From Bacteroidaceae bacterium (lineage in GTDB: Bacteria > Bacteroidota > Bacteroidia > Bacteroidales > Bacteroidaceae): 34,514 nucleotides of DNA. This document shows, one piece after another, positions 8,366 to 15,753 of this stretch (its first letter is position 1; each line of letters begins with the position of its first letter). The stretch lies in the NCBI GenBank assembly GCA_024401275.1, contig JAKSLJ010000033.1:1-34514 (forward strand). The letters run 5' to 3'. The position numbers and the translations under genes were made by a program. Under the pieces are notes generated by a model. The model did no database searches. It saw only the letters and a list, made by a program, of their open reading frames with translations, and was not told the origin of the DNA.

Positions 8366-8396
8366 CAAAATTACGCAAAACTATCAAACTGGCAAA
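8366..8396 (-). promoter_or_regulatory. Bacteroidetes-type promoter of the tolC efflux operon
   Basis: On the minus strand TTTG (8393-8396), a 19-nt spacer and TAATTTTG (8366-8373) match the consensus exactly. The start of transcription is expected at about 8360-8361, only a few nucleotides before the ATG at 8357, so the mRNA would be nearly leaderless. Confidence 0.8.
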
Positions 8397-8504
8397 AGTT
8401 TTTTCACATAATTGGACAAAAGTGGAACTTTACCGCCTTTTGGAACAAAATAAAAGTAAGTAAAGTCTTTTAAGTTGGCTCCCTCGTTAACTTTTCTTAA
8501 AAAG

Positions 8505-8537
8505 TTTGAGGCTTTACGTTTTTTTTGTATAACTTTG
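8505..8537 (+). promoter_or_regulatory. Promoter of the DUF4465-like lipoprotein
   Basis: TTTG (8505-8508), a 21-nt spacer and TAACTTTG (8530-8537) precede the ATG at 8604. It is divergent from the tolC promoter about 110 nt away. The leader of about 60 nt ends in an A-rich stretch, as is usual for this group. Confidence 0.7.
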
Positions 8538-8603
8538 CAGCCGAAAATCAGGATGAGGAGTGAATCCCCATCATAAAAAACAAAAAATAAAAGACAAGCA
8601 ACA

Positions 8604-9419
8604 ATGAAAACATCAAGATTCTTTACACTTCTCGCTGCTGTTTCGTTCCTCTTTGCTTCATGTCTGAGCATTGACGACGACAAGAACAACAATACAGAGG
8701 AACAGCTCAAGTTCGAAACTGTGGTAGGCTTTGAAGAAGCTACTCTTGGCAATGACGGCACATTGTTTGGCACTCCTTATGCCACCAAGGAGACAAACTC
8801 CCTCGTGTTTGACAATCAGGTGGATCAGATAAATGATACTACCTCTATTAGCTATGGTTATACAGTGTCAAGGCTCTACAACAAGAAGACAGAGGGCGGC
8901 GACTCAAGCCCTTACTCTGTGTTCTCTTACATGACTTCTCAGCAAGGCACAAAGTTCGCTGCCTATATACCAAACGACTTGGCTCCTAACTACATCCACC
9001 GCAAGGATGGCACTGCTTTCAAGCCATATTACATGGATCTTGCCATTTCTACAAAGACACTCCAAGCCGCATTGAATGGATATGGCGATGATACTCCTTT
9101 CGGCGAGAAAGACTCAATCACAGTGACTATTCGCGGCATTGATACTATGGGTGTGGGTTCTACAAACAAACTTACTTTCAAGCTCGTCGGCAAAGGCGGC
9201 TTGCTGCAGATGGATTCATATAATGGATATTACGGCTATCTCTCGTTTGGATATCTGAGCTCGTATTCTAACCTCTGGGTACCAATCTATCTGACAGACC
9301 TTGGTGCAGTGACTAAGTTGCTCATCGAGATGAAATCAACAAAGAAGAATACTCCACTCGGTTTGGCAATAGACAATTTCGCCACATATACCACAGCTTC
9401 TTCTACGACGACGAAATAG
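8604..9419 (+). CDS. Predicted lipoprotein, DUF4465-like
   Basis: 271 residues. A lipoprotein signal peptide (MKTSRFFTLLAAVSFLFASC) puts the lipid-modified Cys at residue 20, followed by an acidic/Asn linker (SIDDDKNNNTEE) suited to surface exposure. The body (VVGFEEATLGNDGTLFG to LGLAIDNFATYT) has the beta-rich look and the closing xxP/G-x-AIDNF signature of DUF4465 proteins, which occur in Bacteroidetes as cell-surface lipoproteins of unknown role. The family assignment is from recognition of the layout, not a search. Monocistronic, followed by the 22-nt repeat array. Confidence 0.65.
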   Translation: MKTSRFFTLLAAVSFLFASCLSIDDDKNNNTEEQLKFETVVGFEEATLGNDGTLFGTPYATKETNSLVFDNQVDQINDTTSISYGYTVSRLYNKKTEGGDSSPYSVFSYMTSQQGTKFAAYIPNDLAPNYIHRKDGTAFKPYYMDLAISTKTLQAALNGYGDDTPFGEKDSITVTIRGIDTMGVGSTNKLTFKLVGKGGLLQMDSYNGYYGYLSFGYLSSYSNLWVPIYLTDLGAVTKLLIEMKSTKKNTPLGLAIDNFATYTTASSTTTK

Positions 9420-9464
9420 CTCCAAAACCACTAATGGCAGTCGCTTTCCCTGATGACTTTTATA

Positions 9465-9662
9465 GTAGCATCATGGAAAGCGAAACTCTTTCCCAAGGAA
9501 AACGAAACGTTTTACCAAGGGAAATGAAACGCTTTTCCAAGGGAAAGCGAATGTCCCGCCTAGGCTTACATATCATTTTCTTATAAGAAATTAAATTTTT
9601 TCTAGTAAGAAAATAAAACTTTTCTTATAAGAAACTGCACCCATTTCTTATAAGAAAATGAC
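9465..9662. repeat. 22-nt-period palindromic repeat array A
   Basis: Nine consecutive blocks of exactly 22 nt (9465-9486, 9487-9508, and so on to 9641-9662, the last shifted by 1) fill the space between the lipoprotein and aat. Each block carries a partial dyad. In the first half the core is TTCCCAAGGAAAA / TACCAAGGGAAAT followed by GAAAC. In the second half it becomes the perfect 14-bp palindrome TTTCTTATAAGAAA at 9577, 9621 and 9644, with a two-mismatch copy at 9599. The first unit also pairs with TCGCTTTCC at 9441-9449, which could serve as a terminator stem. No spacers are present, so this is not CRISPR. Confidence 0.8.
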
Positions 9663-9676
9663 ATGAAACTCCCGTC

Positions 9677-10342
9677 ATGACCATCTATAAACTCCCAGAA
9701 GACGACCACTGGTTCCCTGATCCAACTTCAATACCACCCGAAGAGCGAAGTCCAGAAGGACTTTATGCTGTGGGAGGCGACCTGCATGTGGAACGTCTGA
9801 TAGAAGCTTATTCTCAGGGCATCTTCCCGTGGTCGGCTATCACAAATGACGAACTGCACTGGTACTGTCCGATGGATCGCTTTGTTATTTTCCCCGAAGA
9901 GATTCACATTTCTCATTCCATGCGCACGCTGCTGAACAAGGAAAAGTATGCCACTTCCATGGACCTTGATTTCAACGGAGTAATCCGAAATTGCGGTAAA
10001 TTGCGCATTCATGAAGAAGGAGCATGGCTCGGCGACGACATCATAAAAGCCTATACGGAACTGCACAGGAAGGGCTATGCACACAGTGTTGAGGTCTGGA
10101 ATCTGGAAGGAAAGCTCGTGGGCGGACTCTACGGCATAATGATGAACAAGAGTTTCATTGGCGAGAGCATGTTCTCCCTTGAGCCAAGCACTTCCAAGAT
10201 AGCACTCATCAGTCTGGCGCAATCCATGGCAATGAACAACTTCCACATGATTGACTGTCAGGTGGAAACGCCGCATCTGAAGTCTATGGGCGGACGCCAC
10301 ATCTCGTACGAGGAGTACATGGACATTCTGTATAAGCAATAA
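9677..10342 (+). CDS. aat: Leucyl/phenylalanyl-tRNA-protein transferase
   Basis: 221 residues, full length. It transfers Leu or Phe from charged tRNA to N-terminal Lys or Arg of proteins, creating degrons for the ClpS-ClpAP N-end-rule pathway in the cytoplasm. The hallmark N-terminus FPDPTSIPPEERSPEGLYAV is followed by GGDLHVERLIEAYSQGIFPW, then HISHSMRTLL, VEVWNLEGKLVGGLYGI and SKIALISLAQSM. clpA and clpS are not in the window. The start lies 14 nt after the repeat array. Expression must begin within or near the array because no separate promoter was recognised. Confidence 0.96.
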   Translation: MTIYKLPEDDHWFPDPTSIPPEERSPEGLYAVGGDLHVERLIEAYSQGIFPWSAITNDELHWYCPMDRFVIFPEEIHISHSMRTLLNKEKYATSMDLDFNGVIRNCGKLRIHEEGAWLGDDIIKAYTELHRKGYAHSVEVWNLEGKLVGGLYGIMMNKSFIGESMFSLEPSTSKIALISLAQSMAMNNFHMIDCQVETPHLKSMGGRHISYEEYMDILYKQ

Positions 10343-10363
10343 TGTTAATTTTGTCACTTACTT

Positions 10364-10948
10364 ATGCAAGACCTTTACAAAACCATAGCCGCACCCTCCG
10401 AGGGCTACTACACTCAACTCAAGAGCAAGTTCTACTGCTTTGCCATTCCTGTTGACACAGTTGACCAGGTAAAGGACATTGTGGCGCAGTATCGCAAGAA
10501 GTTCTACGATGCCCGCCATGTGTGCTATGCCTATGTTATCGGTCCGGACAAATCGGAATTCCGTGCAAACGACGATGGCGAGCCTTCAAGCACGGCAGGC
10601 AAACCAATACACGGGCAGATTGTTTCGCGCGACCTTACGAACATCCTTGTCATTGTGGTGCGATACTATGGCGGCGTGAATCTCGGCACCGGCGGACTTA
10701 TCATAGCCTACCGCTCAGCTGCCCAGGAGGCGCTTGATGCGGCGGAAGTGGTGGAAAAGCAGGTGGAAGAGGTTATTGTTCATAACTTCCAATATGCGGA
10801 AATGAACGCTGTTATGAAAATCGTAAAAGACACAAAATGCACAGTTATTGCACAGAATTTTGACAACGATTGCACAATAACTCTTAAAATAAGACAATCT
10901 GAGGCGGAAAATCTTAGGGAGAGACTCAAAAAAATAGCTTTTGCTTAA
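10364..10948 (+). CDS. YigZ/IMPACT family protein
   Basis: 194 residues. The UPF0029 N-terminal domain carries the signature RANDDGEPSSTAGKPIHGQI (about 66-85) and VRYYGGVNLGTGGLIIAYRS (about 97-116), followed by the smaller C-terminal domain with an EF-G-like fold. Bacterial homologues (YigZ, YvyE) are conserved proteins of uncertain role, related to eukaryotic IMPACT, which modulates Gcn2 signalling. It lies 21 nt after aat and is probably cotranscribed with it. Confidence 0.92.
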   Translation: MQDLYKTIAAPSEGYYTQLKSKFYCFAIPVDTVDQVKDIVAQYRKKFYDARHVCYAYVIGPDKSEFRANDDGEPSSTAGKPIHGQIVSRDLTNILVIVVRYYGGVNLGTGGLIIAYRSAAQEALDAAEVVEKQVEEVIVHNFQYAEMNAVMKIVKDTKCTVIAQNFDNDCTITLKIRQSEAENLRERLKKIAFA

Positions 10949-10968
10949 TAATAATGTAGGATTTTTCT

Positions 10969-10976
10969 TAACTTTG
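10969..10976 (+). promoter_or_regulatory. Probable -7 box of the LacI regulator gene
   Basis: TAACTTTG followed by CAGC, 49 nt before the ATG at 11026, matches the Bacteroidetes -7 consensus. The nearest upstream TTTG is 25 nt away, longer than usual, so the -33 element is uncertain. Confidence 0.55.
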
Positions 10977-11025
10977 CAGCACCAAACAACCAACAAATCA
11001 AAGCACAAACACAAAACGAAACTAA

Positions 11026-12087
11026 ATGGCAAAGATTAGAATCAAGGATATCGCAGAGCAGGCTGGAGTGAGCGTCGGCACCGTTGACCGTGTGCTTCAC
11101 AACCGCCCAAACGTATCTCCTTCAGCCCGAAAGAAGGTGGAAGATGTACTGGAAAGCATCAACTACAAACCTAATGCATATGCTTCTGCACTTGCATATA
11201 ATAGGGATTATACTTTTTATGTCATCATGCCGCAGCATACCTCCGAGGCTTATTGGGCAGAAATTGAGGAAGGCATCCACAAGGCTTGCGAGCATAGAGA
11301 CGACTTCAACGTGAAGGCAGAGATTCTGCACTACGAGCGATACAATGACGATGATTTCATGAAGCAGTGCCATGTCTGTCTGGAAATGCAGCCGGATGCA
11401 GTGGTACTCGTGCCTACGCATTCTGACGTAACGAAGATGTTCACCGACAAACTTCATGAGCTCAATGTTCCGCTCATGCTTCTTGACTCTTATATGCCGG
11501 AACTCTCACCACTATCTTTCTTTGGTCAGGATTCCTTCTCCAGCGGATATTTTGCTGCCAAGATGCTGATGCTGCTCGCTGCCAACGACAAGCAGATAAT
11601 GCTGATGAAGCAGATGAAGGATGGCAGAGTATCCAGCAAGCAGCAGGAAAACCGTGAGATAGGTTTCCGTAACTATATGCGAGGACACTTCCCTGAAGTG
11701 GAAATTCTTGAACTTGATCTTCCGCTGGACATGAAAAAGGAAGGCTATTCCAATCTTCTTGAGAAGTTCTTCGACGAGCATCCTAATGTTCACCACTGTA
11801 TAACACTGGCTTCAAAAGCGTATCTCGTGGCAGAATTCCTTCTCTATACAAAGCGTACTGATGTTAAGATCATGGGTTATGACATGGTGCCTAAGAATGC
11901 GGAATGTCTCCGTAAGGGCTCTATCTCGTTCCTCATTGCGCAGCACGCCTTCATGCAGGGCTTCCATTGCATTGACACTCTCGTGAAGAGCATCGTGCTT
12001 AAAAGAGAAATTAAGCCGGTAAACTACATGCCAATCGAGCTCCTCACAAAGGAAAATGTTGATTTCTACAACAGAACGCAGATATAA
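11026..12087 (+). CDS. LacI-family transcriptional regulator
   Basis: 353 residues. An N-terminal LacI helix-turn-helix (IRIKDIAEQAGVSVGTVDRV, residues 4-23, with the hinge motif KKVEDVLESINYKPNAYASAL) is followed by a periplasmic-binding-protein-like sugar domain (Peripla_BP_4 type, containing GYFAAKMLMLL and KIMGYDMVPKNAECLRKGSI). It lies 41 nt upstream of altronate dehydratase in the same direction, so it probably senses a hexuronate intermediate and controls hexuronate use. Effector and operator are inferred only; I see no clear operator palindrome. Confidence 0.92.
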   Translation: MAKIRIKDIAEQAGVSVGTVDRVLHNRPNVSPSARKKVEDVLESINYKPNAYASALAYNRDYTFYVIMPQHTSEAYWAEIEEGIHKACEHRDDFNVKAEILHYERYNDDDFMKQCHVCLEMQPDAVVLVPTHSDVTKMFTDKLHELNVPLMLLDSYMPELSPLSFFGQDSFSSGYFAAKMLMLLAANDKQIMLMKQMKDGRVSSKQQENREIGFRNYMRGHFPEVEILELDLPLDMKKEGYSNLLEKFFDEHPNVHHCITLASKAYLVAEFLLYTKRTDVKIMGYDMVPKNAECLRKGSISFLIAQHAFMQGFHCIDTLVKSIVLKREIKPVNYMPIELLTKENVDFYNRTQI

Positions 12088-12118
12088 CTAAAAACTAAAA
12101 ACCAAAACCCCAAAACCA
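12088..12118 (+). repeat. A-rich tandem leader repeat upstream of uxaA
   Basis: CTAAAAACTAAAAACC followed by AAAACCCCAAAACC fills the spacer before uxaA. The same ACTAAAAACC units precede the rubredoxin-like gene at 34451. It may provide an unstructured A-rich translation-initiation region. Confidence 0.5.
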
Positions 12119-12128
12119 TATAACTCTC

Positions 12129-13619
12129 ATGACTAACCAAGCTGCTTATCTCAGAATCAACCCTATCGACAAGGTAGTCGTTGCTCTGCGCCCAATGAAG
12201 GCTGGCGAGGAAATCGCCAGTGGCGTAAAACTTCTTCAGGATGTGCCTCAGGGCCACAAGATTCTCCTTCAGGATGTGAAGGAAGGTGAAGACATCATCA
12301 AGTATGGCTACCCAATCGGTCATGCTCTCAAGGATATGACTGCCGGCGAGTGGGTCAACGAGGACAATCTCAAGACAAATCTCTCTGGCACTCTCGAATA
12401 TGAATACAAGCCAGTTGACGAAAAGCTCAACATTGCAAAGAGCGACAAGACTTTCAACGGCTACAAGCGTGCCAACGGTGAGGTCGGCGTGCGCAACGAA
12501 GTGTGGATTGTTCCTACTGTTGGTTGCGTAAACGGCATCGCCGAGGAACTTGCAAAGCGCCTCGAGGAGGAAACAAAGCTCGAAGGCATTGACGCGGTTC
12601 ACGCTTGGCACCACAACTACGGTTGCTCGCAGCTCTCAGAAGACCACGAGAACACTCGCAAGGTGCTCCGCGACATCGTGCTTCATCCAAATGCAGGTGC
12701 TGTGCTCGTAGTTTCTCTCGGTTGCGAGAACAATCAGCCAGAGGACTTCATGGCTATGCTTGGCGACTATGATCAGAGCCGTATCAAGCTCATGGTTACT
12801 CAGCGAGTTGAAGGCGATGAAGTGGAAGAAGGCATGAAGATTCTCCGTGAACTCTACGCTATCGCTAAGCAGGATGAGCGTGAAGTTTGCCCACTCTCTG
12901 ACCTTCGCGTAGGTCTTAAGTGTGGTGGTTCTGACGGCTTCTCTGGTATTACGGCAAACCCTCTCGTTGGTGAGTTCTCAGACTTCCTCGTTGCTCAGGG
13001 CGGTACATCAATCCTTACTGAGGTTCCAGAGATGTTCGGTGCAGAGACTATCCTCATGAACCGCTGCGAGACAAAGGAACTCTTCGACCAGACAGTAAAG
13101 CTCGTAAACGACTTCAAGGAATACTTCCTTTCACACGGCGAACCTGTTGGCGAGAACCCATCTCCAGGTAACAAGGCAGGCGGTATCTCTACTCTCGAGG
13201 ACAAGGCTCTCGGCTGTACTCAGAAGTGCGGTCGCGCTCCTGTAAGCGGCGTGCTCGGTTATGGTGAGCGTCTTCAGGTTAAGGGCCTCAACCTTCTCTC
13301 TGCACCAGGCAATGACCTCGTGGCTTCAACAGCTCTTGCGGCTTCAGGTTGCCAAATCGTGCTCTTCACAACAGGTCGCGGTACACCATTCGGCACATTC
13401 ATTCCAACTATGAAGGTTGCCACAAACTCACAGCTTGCAGCAAAGAAGCCTAACTGGGTTGACTTCAATGCAGGACAGCTCGTGGACGGTGTTGACATGC
13501 CAACAGTTCTTGAAAGCTTCATCGACAAGGTCATCGCTGTTGCCAACGGTGAGCCAGCACAGAACGAGAAGAACGGCTACCGCGAAATCTCGATCTTCAA
13601 GAATGGTGTGACGCTGTAA
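12129..13619 (+). CDS. uxaA: Altronate dehydratase
   Basis: 496 residues. An N-terminal SAF domain (VVVALRPMKAGEEIASGVKL through GYPIGHALKDMTAGEWV) is fused to the large iron-dependent dehydratase domain (GYKRANGEVGVRNEVWIVPT, LKCGGSDGFSGITANP, LGCTQKCGRAPVSGVL). This is the full-length single-chain UxaA arrangement. It converts D-altronate to 2-keto-3-deoxygluconate, the galacturonate branch of pectin breakdown, in the cytoplasm. The galactarate dehydratase (GarD) paralogue is a possible alternative, but length and layout favour UxaA. The partner genes uxaB and uxaC are not in the window. Codon use is strongly biased, suggesting high expression. Confidence 0.92.
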   Translation: MTNQAAYLRINPIDKVVVALRPMKAGEEIASGVKLLQDVPQGHKILLQDVKEGEDIIKYGYPIGHALKDMTAGEWVNEDNLKTNLSGTLEYEYKPVDEKLNIAKSDKTFNGYKRANGEVGVRNEVWIVPTVGCVNGIAEELAKRLEEETKLEGIDAVHAWHHNYGCSQLSEDHENTRKVLRDIVLHPNAGAVLVVSLGCENNQPEDFMAMLGDYDQSRIKLMVTQRVEGDEVEEGMKILRELYAIAKQDEREVCPLSDLRVGLKCGGSDGFSGITANPLVGEFSDFLVAQGGTSILTEVPEMFGAETILMNRCETKELFDQTVKLVNDFKEYFLSHGEPVGENPSPGNKAGGISTLEDKALGCTQKCGRAPVSGVLGYGERLQVKGLNLLSAPGNDLVASTALAASGCQIVLFTTGRGTPFGTFIPTMKVATNSQLAAKKPNWVDFNAGQLVDGVDMPTVLESFIDKVIAVANGEPAQNEKNGYREISIFKNGVTL

Positions 13620-13630
13620 GAGAGCCACCA

Positions 13631-13802
13631 TAAAGCCCCCCATCCCCCGAAGGGGGAGCTTTTAAATGAATTTGCGACTCTCATGGAGGTGTCCTGCCCT
13701 CAGGACACCAACTATCGCAAAAGTAATATAGTTCCAAATAACATTACTCTTTGCCCTCAAGACAATTAAGAAATTCCCCCTTCGGGGGGTAGGGGGCTTT
13801 AA
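13631..13802. repeat. Inverted pair of GC palindromes (copies 2 and 3) bracketing a hairpin
   Basis: Two copies of the GC element face each other: AAAGCCCCCCATCCCCCGAA (13633 onward) and, on the opposite strand, AAAGCCCCCTACCCCCCGAA (from about 13800 leftward). Each copy is itself a hairpin (CCCCC/GGGGG), and as an inverted pair they can also pair across about 110 nt. Between them is a perfect 9-bp stem with a 4-nt loop (13688-13709, GGTGTCCTG/CAGGACACC). No gene is present. It may terminate uxaA transcription or represent a small non-autonomous element. Confidence 0.7.
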
Positions 13803-13805
13803 ATT

Positions 13806-14630
13806 ATGACCATAGATCTCTCCAACTTCCTCTCTCTCCTTGCCACCGGAGCCTTCGACACTCCGCTGGACGTTCAGCCTATGTCGCGCTTCAAGTGGCA
13901 GAGGCTTATGCGCTTTGCTGAGAACGAGGAGGTTGGGGAGTTCCTTCGTTACGGCATACAGCGCAGTATCTATGGCGAAGAGATACTCAGCAAGAATACG
14001 CGTCTCACTTCCGACCAGATGTTCGATTTCAGACATAATGTCTATGCAGATTTCGTAAACAACGTACTCCCGGTAACGCGTTTCTCAAACACAATGCTTC
14101 GCCGCAAACTCAGGAAAGTCTTTGAAGATGAAGTGCATAGCTATAATACGCAGATGCCTAAGCTTGCACTTCTTGACATGATCTGCCACTTCATAAAGCA
14201 GGCTTTCGACGGAATATTCTCCTTCCTCGATATACTGATGATTGGACTATACCTTCGTCAGGAAGGCGATAAGGTGGACTTCAACGGACTTGACGACGAC
14301 ATTGCCACACTCAATCTCAAGAAAGTGGCAAATCTTATTGGAACAATCCTTGTGAATTCTTTCGGCTTCTCAAGAGACGAAATTCAGTTCTGCAAGGATA
14401 TTGACGAGAATGCCGATGACATTGTACGGCATTATTTCTATCTCGCCTTCAATGAGCAGATTAGCATCCGCCATAAGGAAATGACGCAGAGCCAGACTGC
14501 AATGGGTGCTCACGACCATTCGCGCATCTCGGCAAAACGCGGCTGGTATTATGCGCGCTACCATCGTGTGGAAGCTGTCTCGAGCTATTGGGCTAACATA
14601 TTCAACAGCATAACGATGGTGGAAGAATAA
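13806..14630 (+). CDS. Conserved-looking protein of unknown function
   Basis: 274 residues, no signal peptide. The protein is mainly helical and rich in Phe, Asp and Arg, with a mildly hydrophobic central stretch (FIKQAFDGIFSFLDILMIGLYL, about 121-142). Charged segments flank it: VFEDEVHSYNTQMPKLALLD before and DKVDFNGLDDDIATLNLKK after. The C-terminus ends in SRISAKRGWYYARYHRVEAV. The reading frame, length and codon use are those of a real gene, but I recognise no domain. It starts directly after a GC palindrome and is followed 43 nt later by the GH25 gene. The context does not indicate its role. Confidence 0.8.
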   Translation: MTIDLSNFLSLLATGAFDTPLDVQPMSRFKWQRLMRFAENEEVGEFLRYGIQRSIYGEEILSKNTRLTSDQMFDFRHNVYADFVNNVLPVTRFSNTMLRRKLRKVFEDEVHSYNTQMPKLALLDMICHFIKQAFDGIFSFLDILMIGLYLRQEGDKVDFNGLDDDIATLNLKKVANLIGTILVNSFGFSRDEIQFCKDIDENADDIVRHYFYLAFNEQISIRHKEMTQSQTAMGAHDHSRISAKRGWYYARYHRVEAVSSYWANIFNSITMVEE

Positions 14631-14673
14631 AACAGCAACGCTCCCTGGATTCCCCTTCGGAGCAATTACAGAT

Positions 14674-15360
14674 ATGAAGAAACTCCTATATACTCTTTTC
14701 CTCTCCCTATTATATATTAATGTGCATGCACAACAGGAGGTCTGCGAAGACACTTGCTTGCATGTTCACGGCATAGACATCAGTCACTATCAAGGCAATG
14801 TGTTCTGGGAAGCCATCGGCGATAACTCGAAGATGGCGTATGTCTATATAAAGTGTACGGAGGGAGGCGACAATCAAGACCCTACTTATGTTAAGAATAT
14901 ACAGCTTGCCAAGCAGTACGGATTGAAGGTGGGTAGCTATCATTTCTATCGCCCAAAGACCGACCAGCAGACGCAGCTCCGCAATTTCCTTGCACAGTGT
15001 AAGGCTGAACAGCAGGACTTGCTCCCGATGATCGACATTGAGTCGGCTGGTGGTTATAAGGCAGATCGTTTCTGCGACTCGCTCTTCAAGTTCATCGACC
15101 TTGTGGAGCAAGCTATAAAGCAGAAGCCGCTGCTCTACACATACAAGAATTTCTACAACACTTACCTTGTTGGAAAGATAGACGGCTATCCTCTCATGAT
15201 AGCTTGTTACACAAATGATCCGCCGGTCCTCATGGACGAGAAGGACTACACTATGTGGCAATACACACAGAACGGTCGTATCAACGGCATTAAGGGACAT
15301 GTGGATAAGTCGCGCTTCATGGGGCAACACTCCATGCGTGAGATAAGGTACAAACATTAG
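14674..15360 (+). CDS. Glycoside hydrolase family 25 (lysozyme-type muramidase)
   Basis: 228 residues. A signal peptide (MKKLLYTLFLSLLYINVHA) is followed by a GH25 catalytic domain. HGIDISHYQGNVFWEAI (about 31-47) carries the first conserved Asp. YVYIKCTEGGDNQDP, GLKVGSYHFYRP and LLPMIDIESAGG carry the remaining active-site acids, and the fold closes with MWQYTQNGRINGIKGHVDKSR. These enzymes cut the N-acetylmuramyl beta-1,4 linkage of peptidoglycan. Export to the periplasm and a role in wall turnover are likely. It has only the catalytic domain, no wall-binding repeats. Two nt separate it from tsaE. Confidence 0.93.
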   Translation: MKKLLYTLFLSLLYINVHAQQEVCEDTCLHVHGIDISHYQGNVFWEAIGDNSKMAYVYIKCTEGGDNQDPTYVKNIQLAKQYGLKVGSYHFYRPKTDQQTQLRNFLAQCKAEQQDLLPMIDIESAGGYKADRFCDSLFKFIDLVEQAIKQKPLLYTYKNFYNTYLVGKIDGYPLMIACYTNDPPVLMDEKDYTMWQYTQNGRINGIKGHVDKSRFMGQHSMREIRYKH

Positions 15361-15362
15361 CT

Positions 15363-15749
15363 ATGCTCGAAATAAAGATTCCATCACTCGACAAGATAAA
15401 CGAAGCGGCACGCGACTTCCTCTCGCAGATAGGCGACAATACCGTAATCGCCCTCTACGGTGAGATGGGTGCCGGCAAGACGACATTCGTTAAGGCTATC
15501 TGCGACGAACTGAAAGTTGCAGACCAAGTTACTTCGCCTACTTTCGCCATCGTAAACGAATACACTTCCGGCATAGACGGCGAACCTATCTACCACTTCG
15601 ATTTCTACCGCATAAAGAACTTGGAGGAAGTCTATGACATGGGCTACGAGGAGTATGTCTATAGCGGATGCCTCTGCCTTATGGAGTGGCCAGAACTCAT
15701 TGAGGAACTCCTTCCTGAAGACTGCCTAAAAGTAAAGATATCACATTAG
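15363..15749 (+). CDS. tsaE: tRNA t6A biosynthesis ATPase TsaE
   Basis: 128 residues, YjeE/TsaE family. The Walker A GEMGAGKTTFVKAIC (about 34-48), switch segment VTSPTFAIVNEY, DFYRI and the EWPE motif near the C-terminus are all present. It powers the TsaB-TsaC-TsaD complex that adds threonylcarbamoyl to A37 of ANN-decoding tRNAs. It is slightly shorter than most relatives, ending soon after CLKVKISH, but complete in motifs. Tightly packed between the lysozyme (2 nt) and the SpmA-SpmB-like gene (4 nt), so cotranscribed. Confidence 0.93.
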   Translation: MLEIKIPSLDKINEAARDFLSQIGDNTVIALYGEMGAGKTTFVKAICDELKVADQVTSPTFAIVNEYTSGIDGEPIYHFDFYRIKNLEEVYDMGYEEYVYSGCLCLMEWPELIEELLPEDCLKVKISH

Positions 15750-15753
15750 GCCT

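Noticed and set aside
9465-9662. CRISPR array
   Set aside because: Units are contiguous with no unique spacers and no cas genes lie nearby.
13718-13725. Minus-strand TACTTTTG promoter box
   Set aside because: No -33 partner and no gene downstream on that strand.
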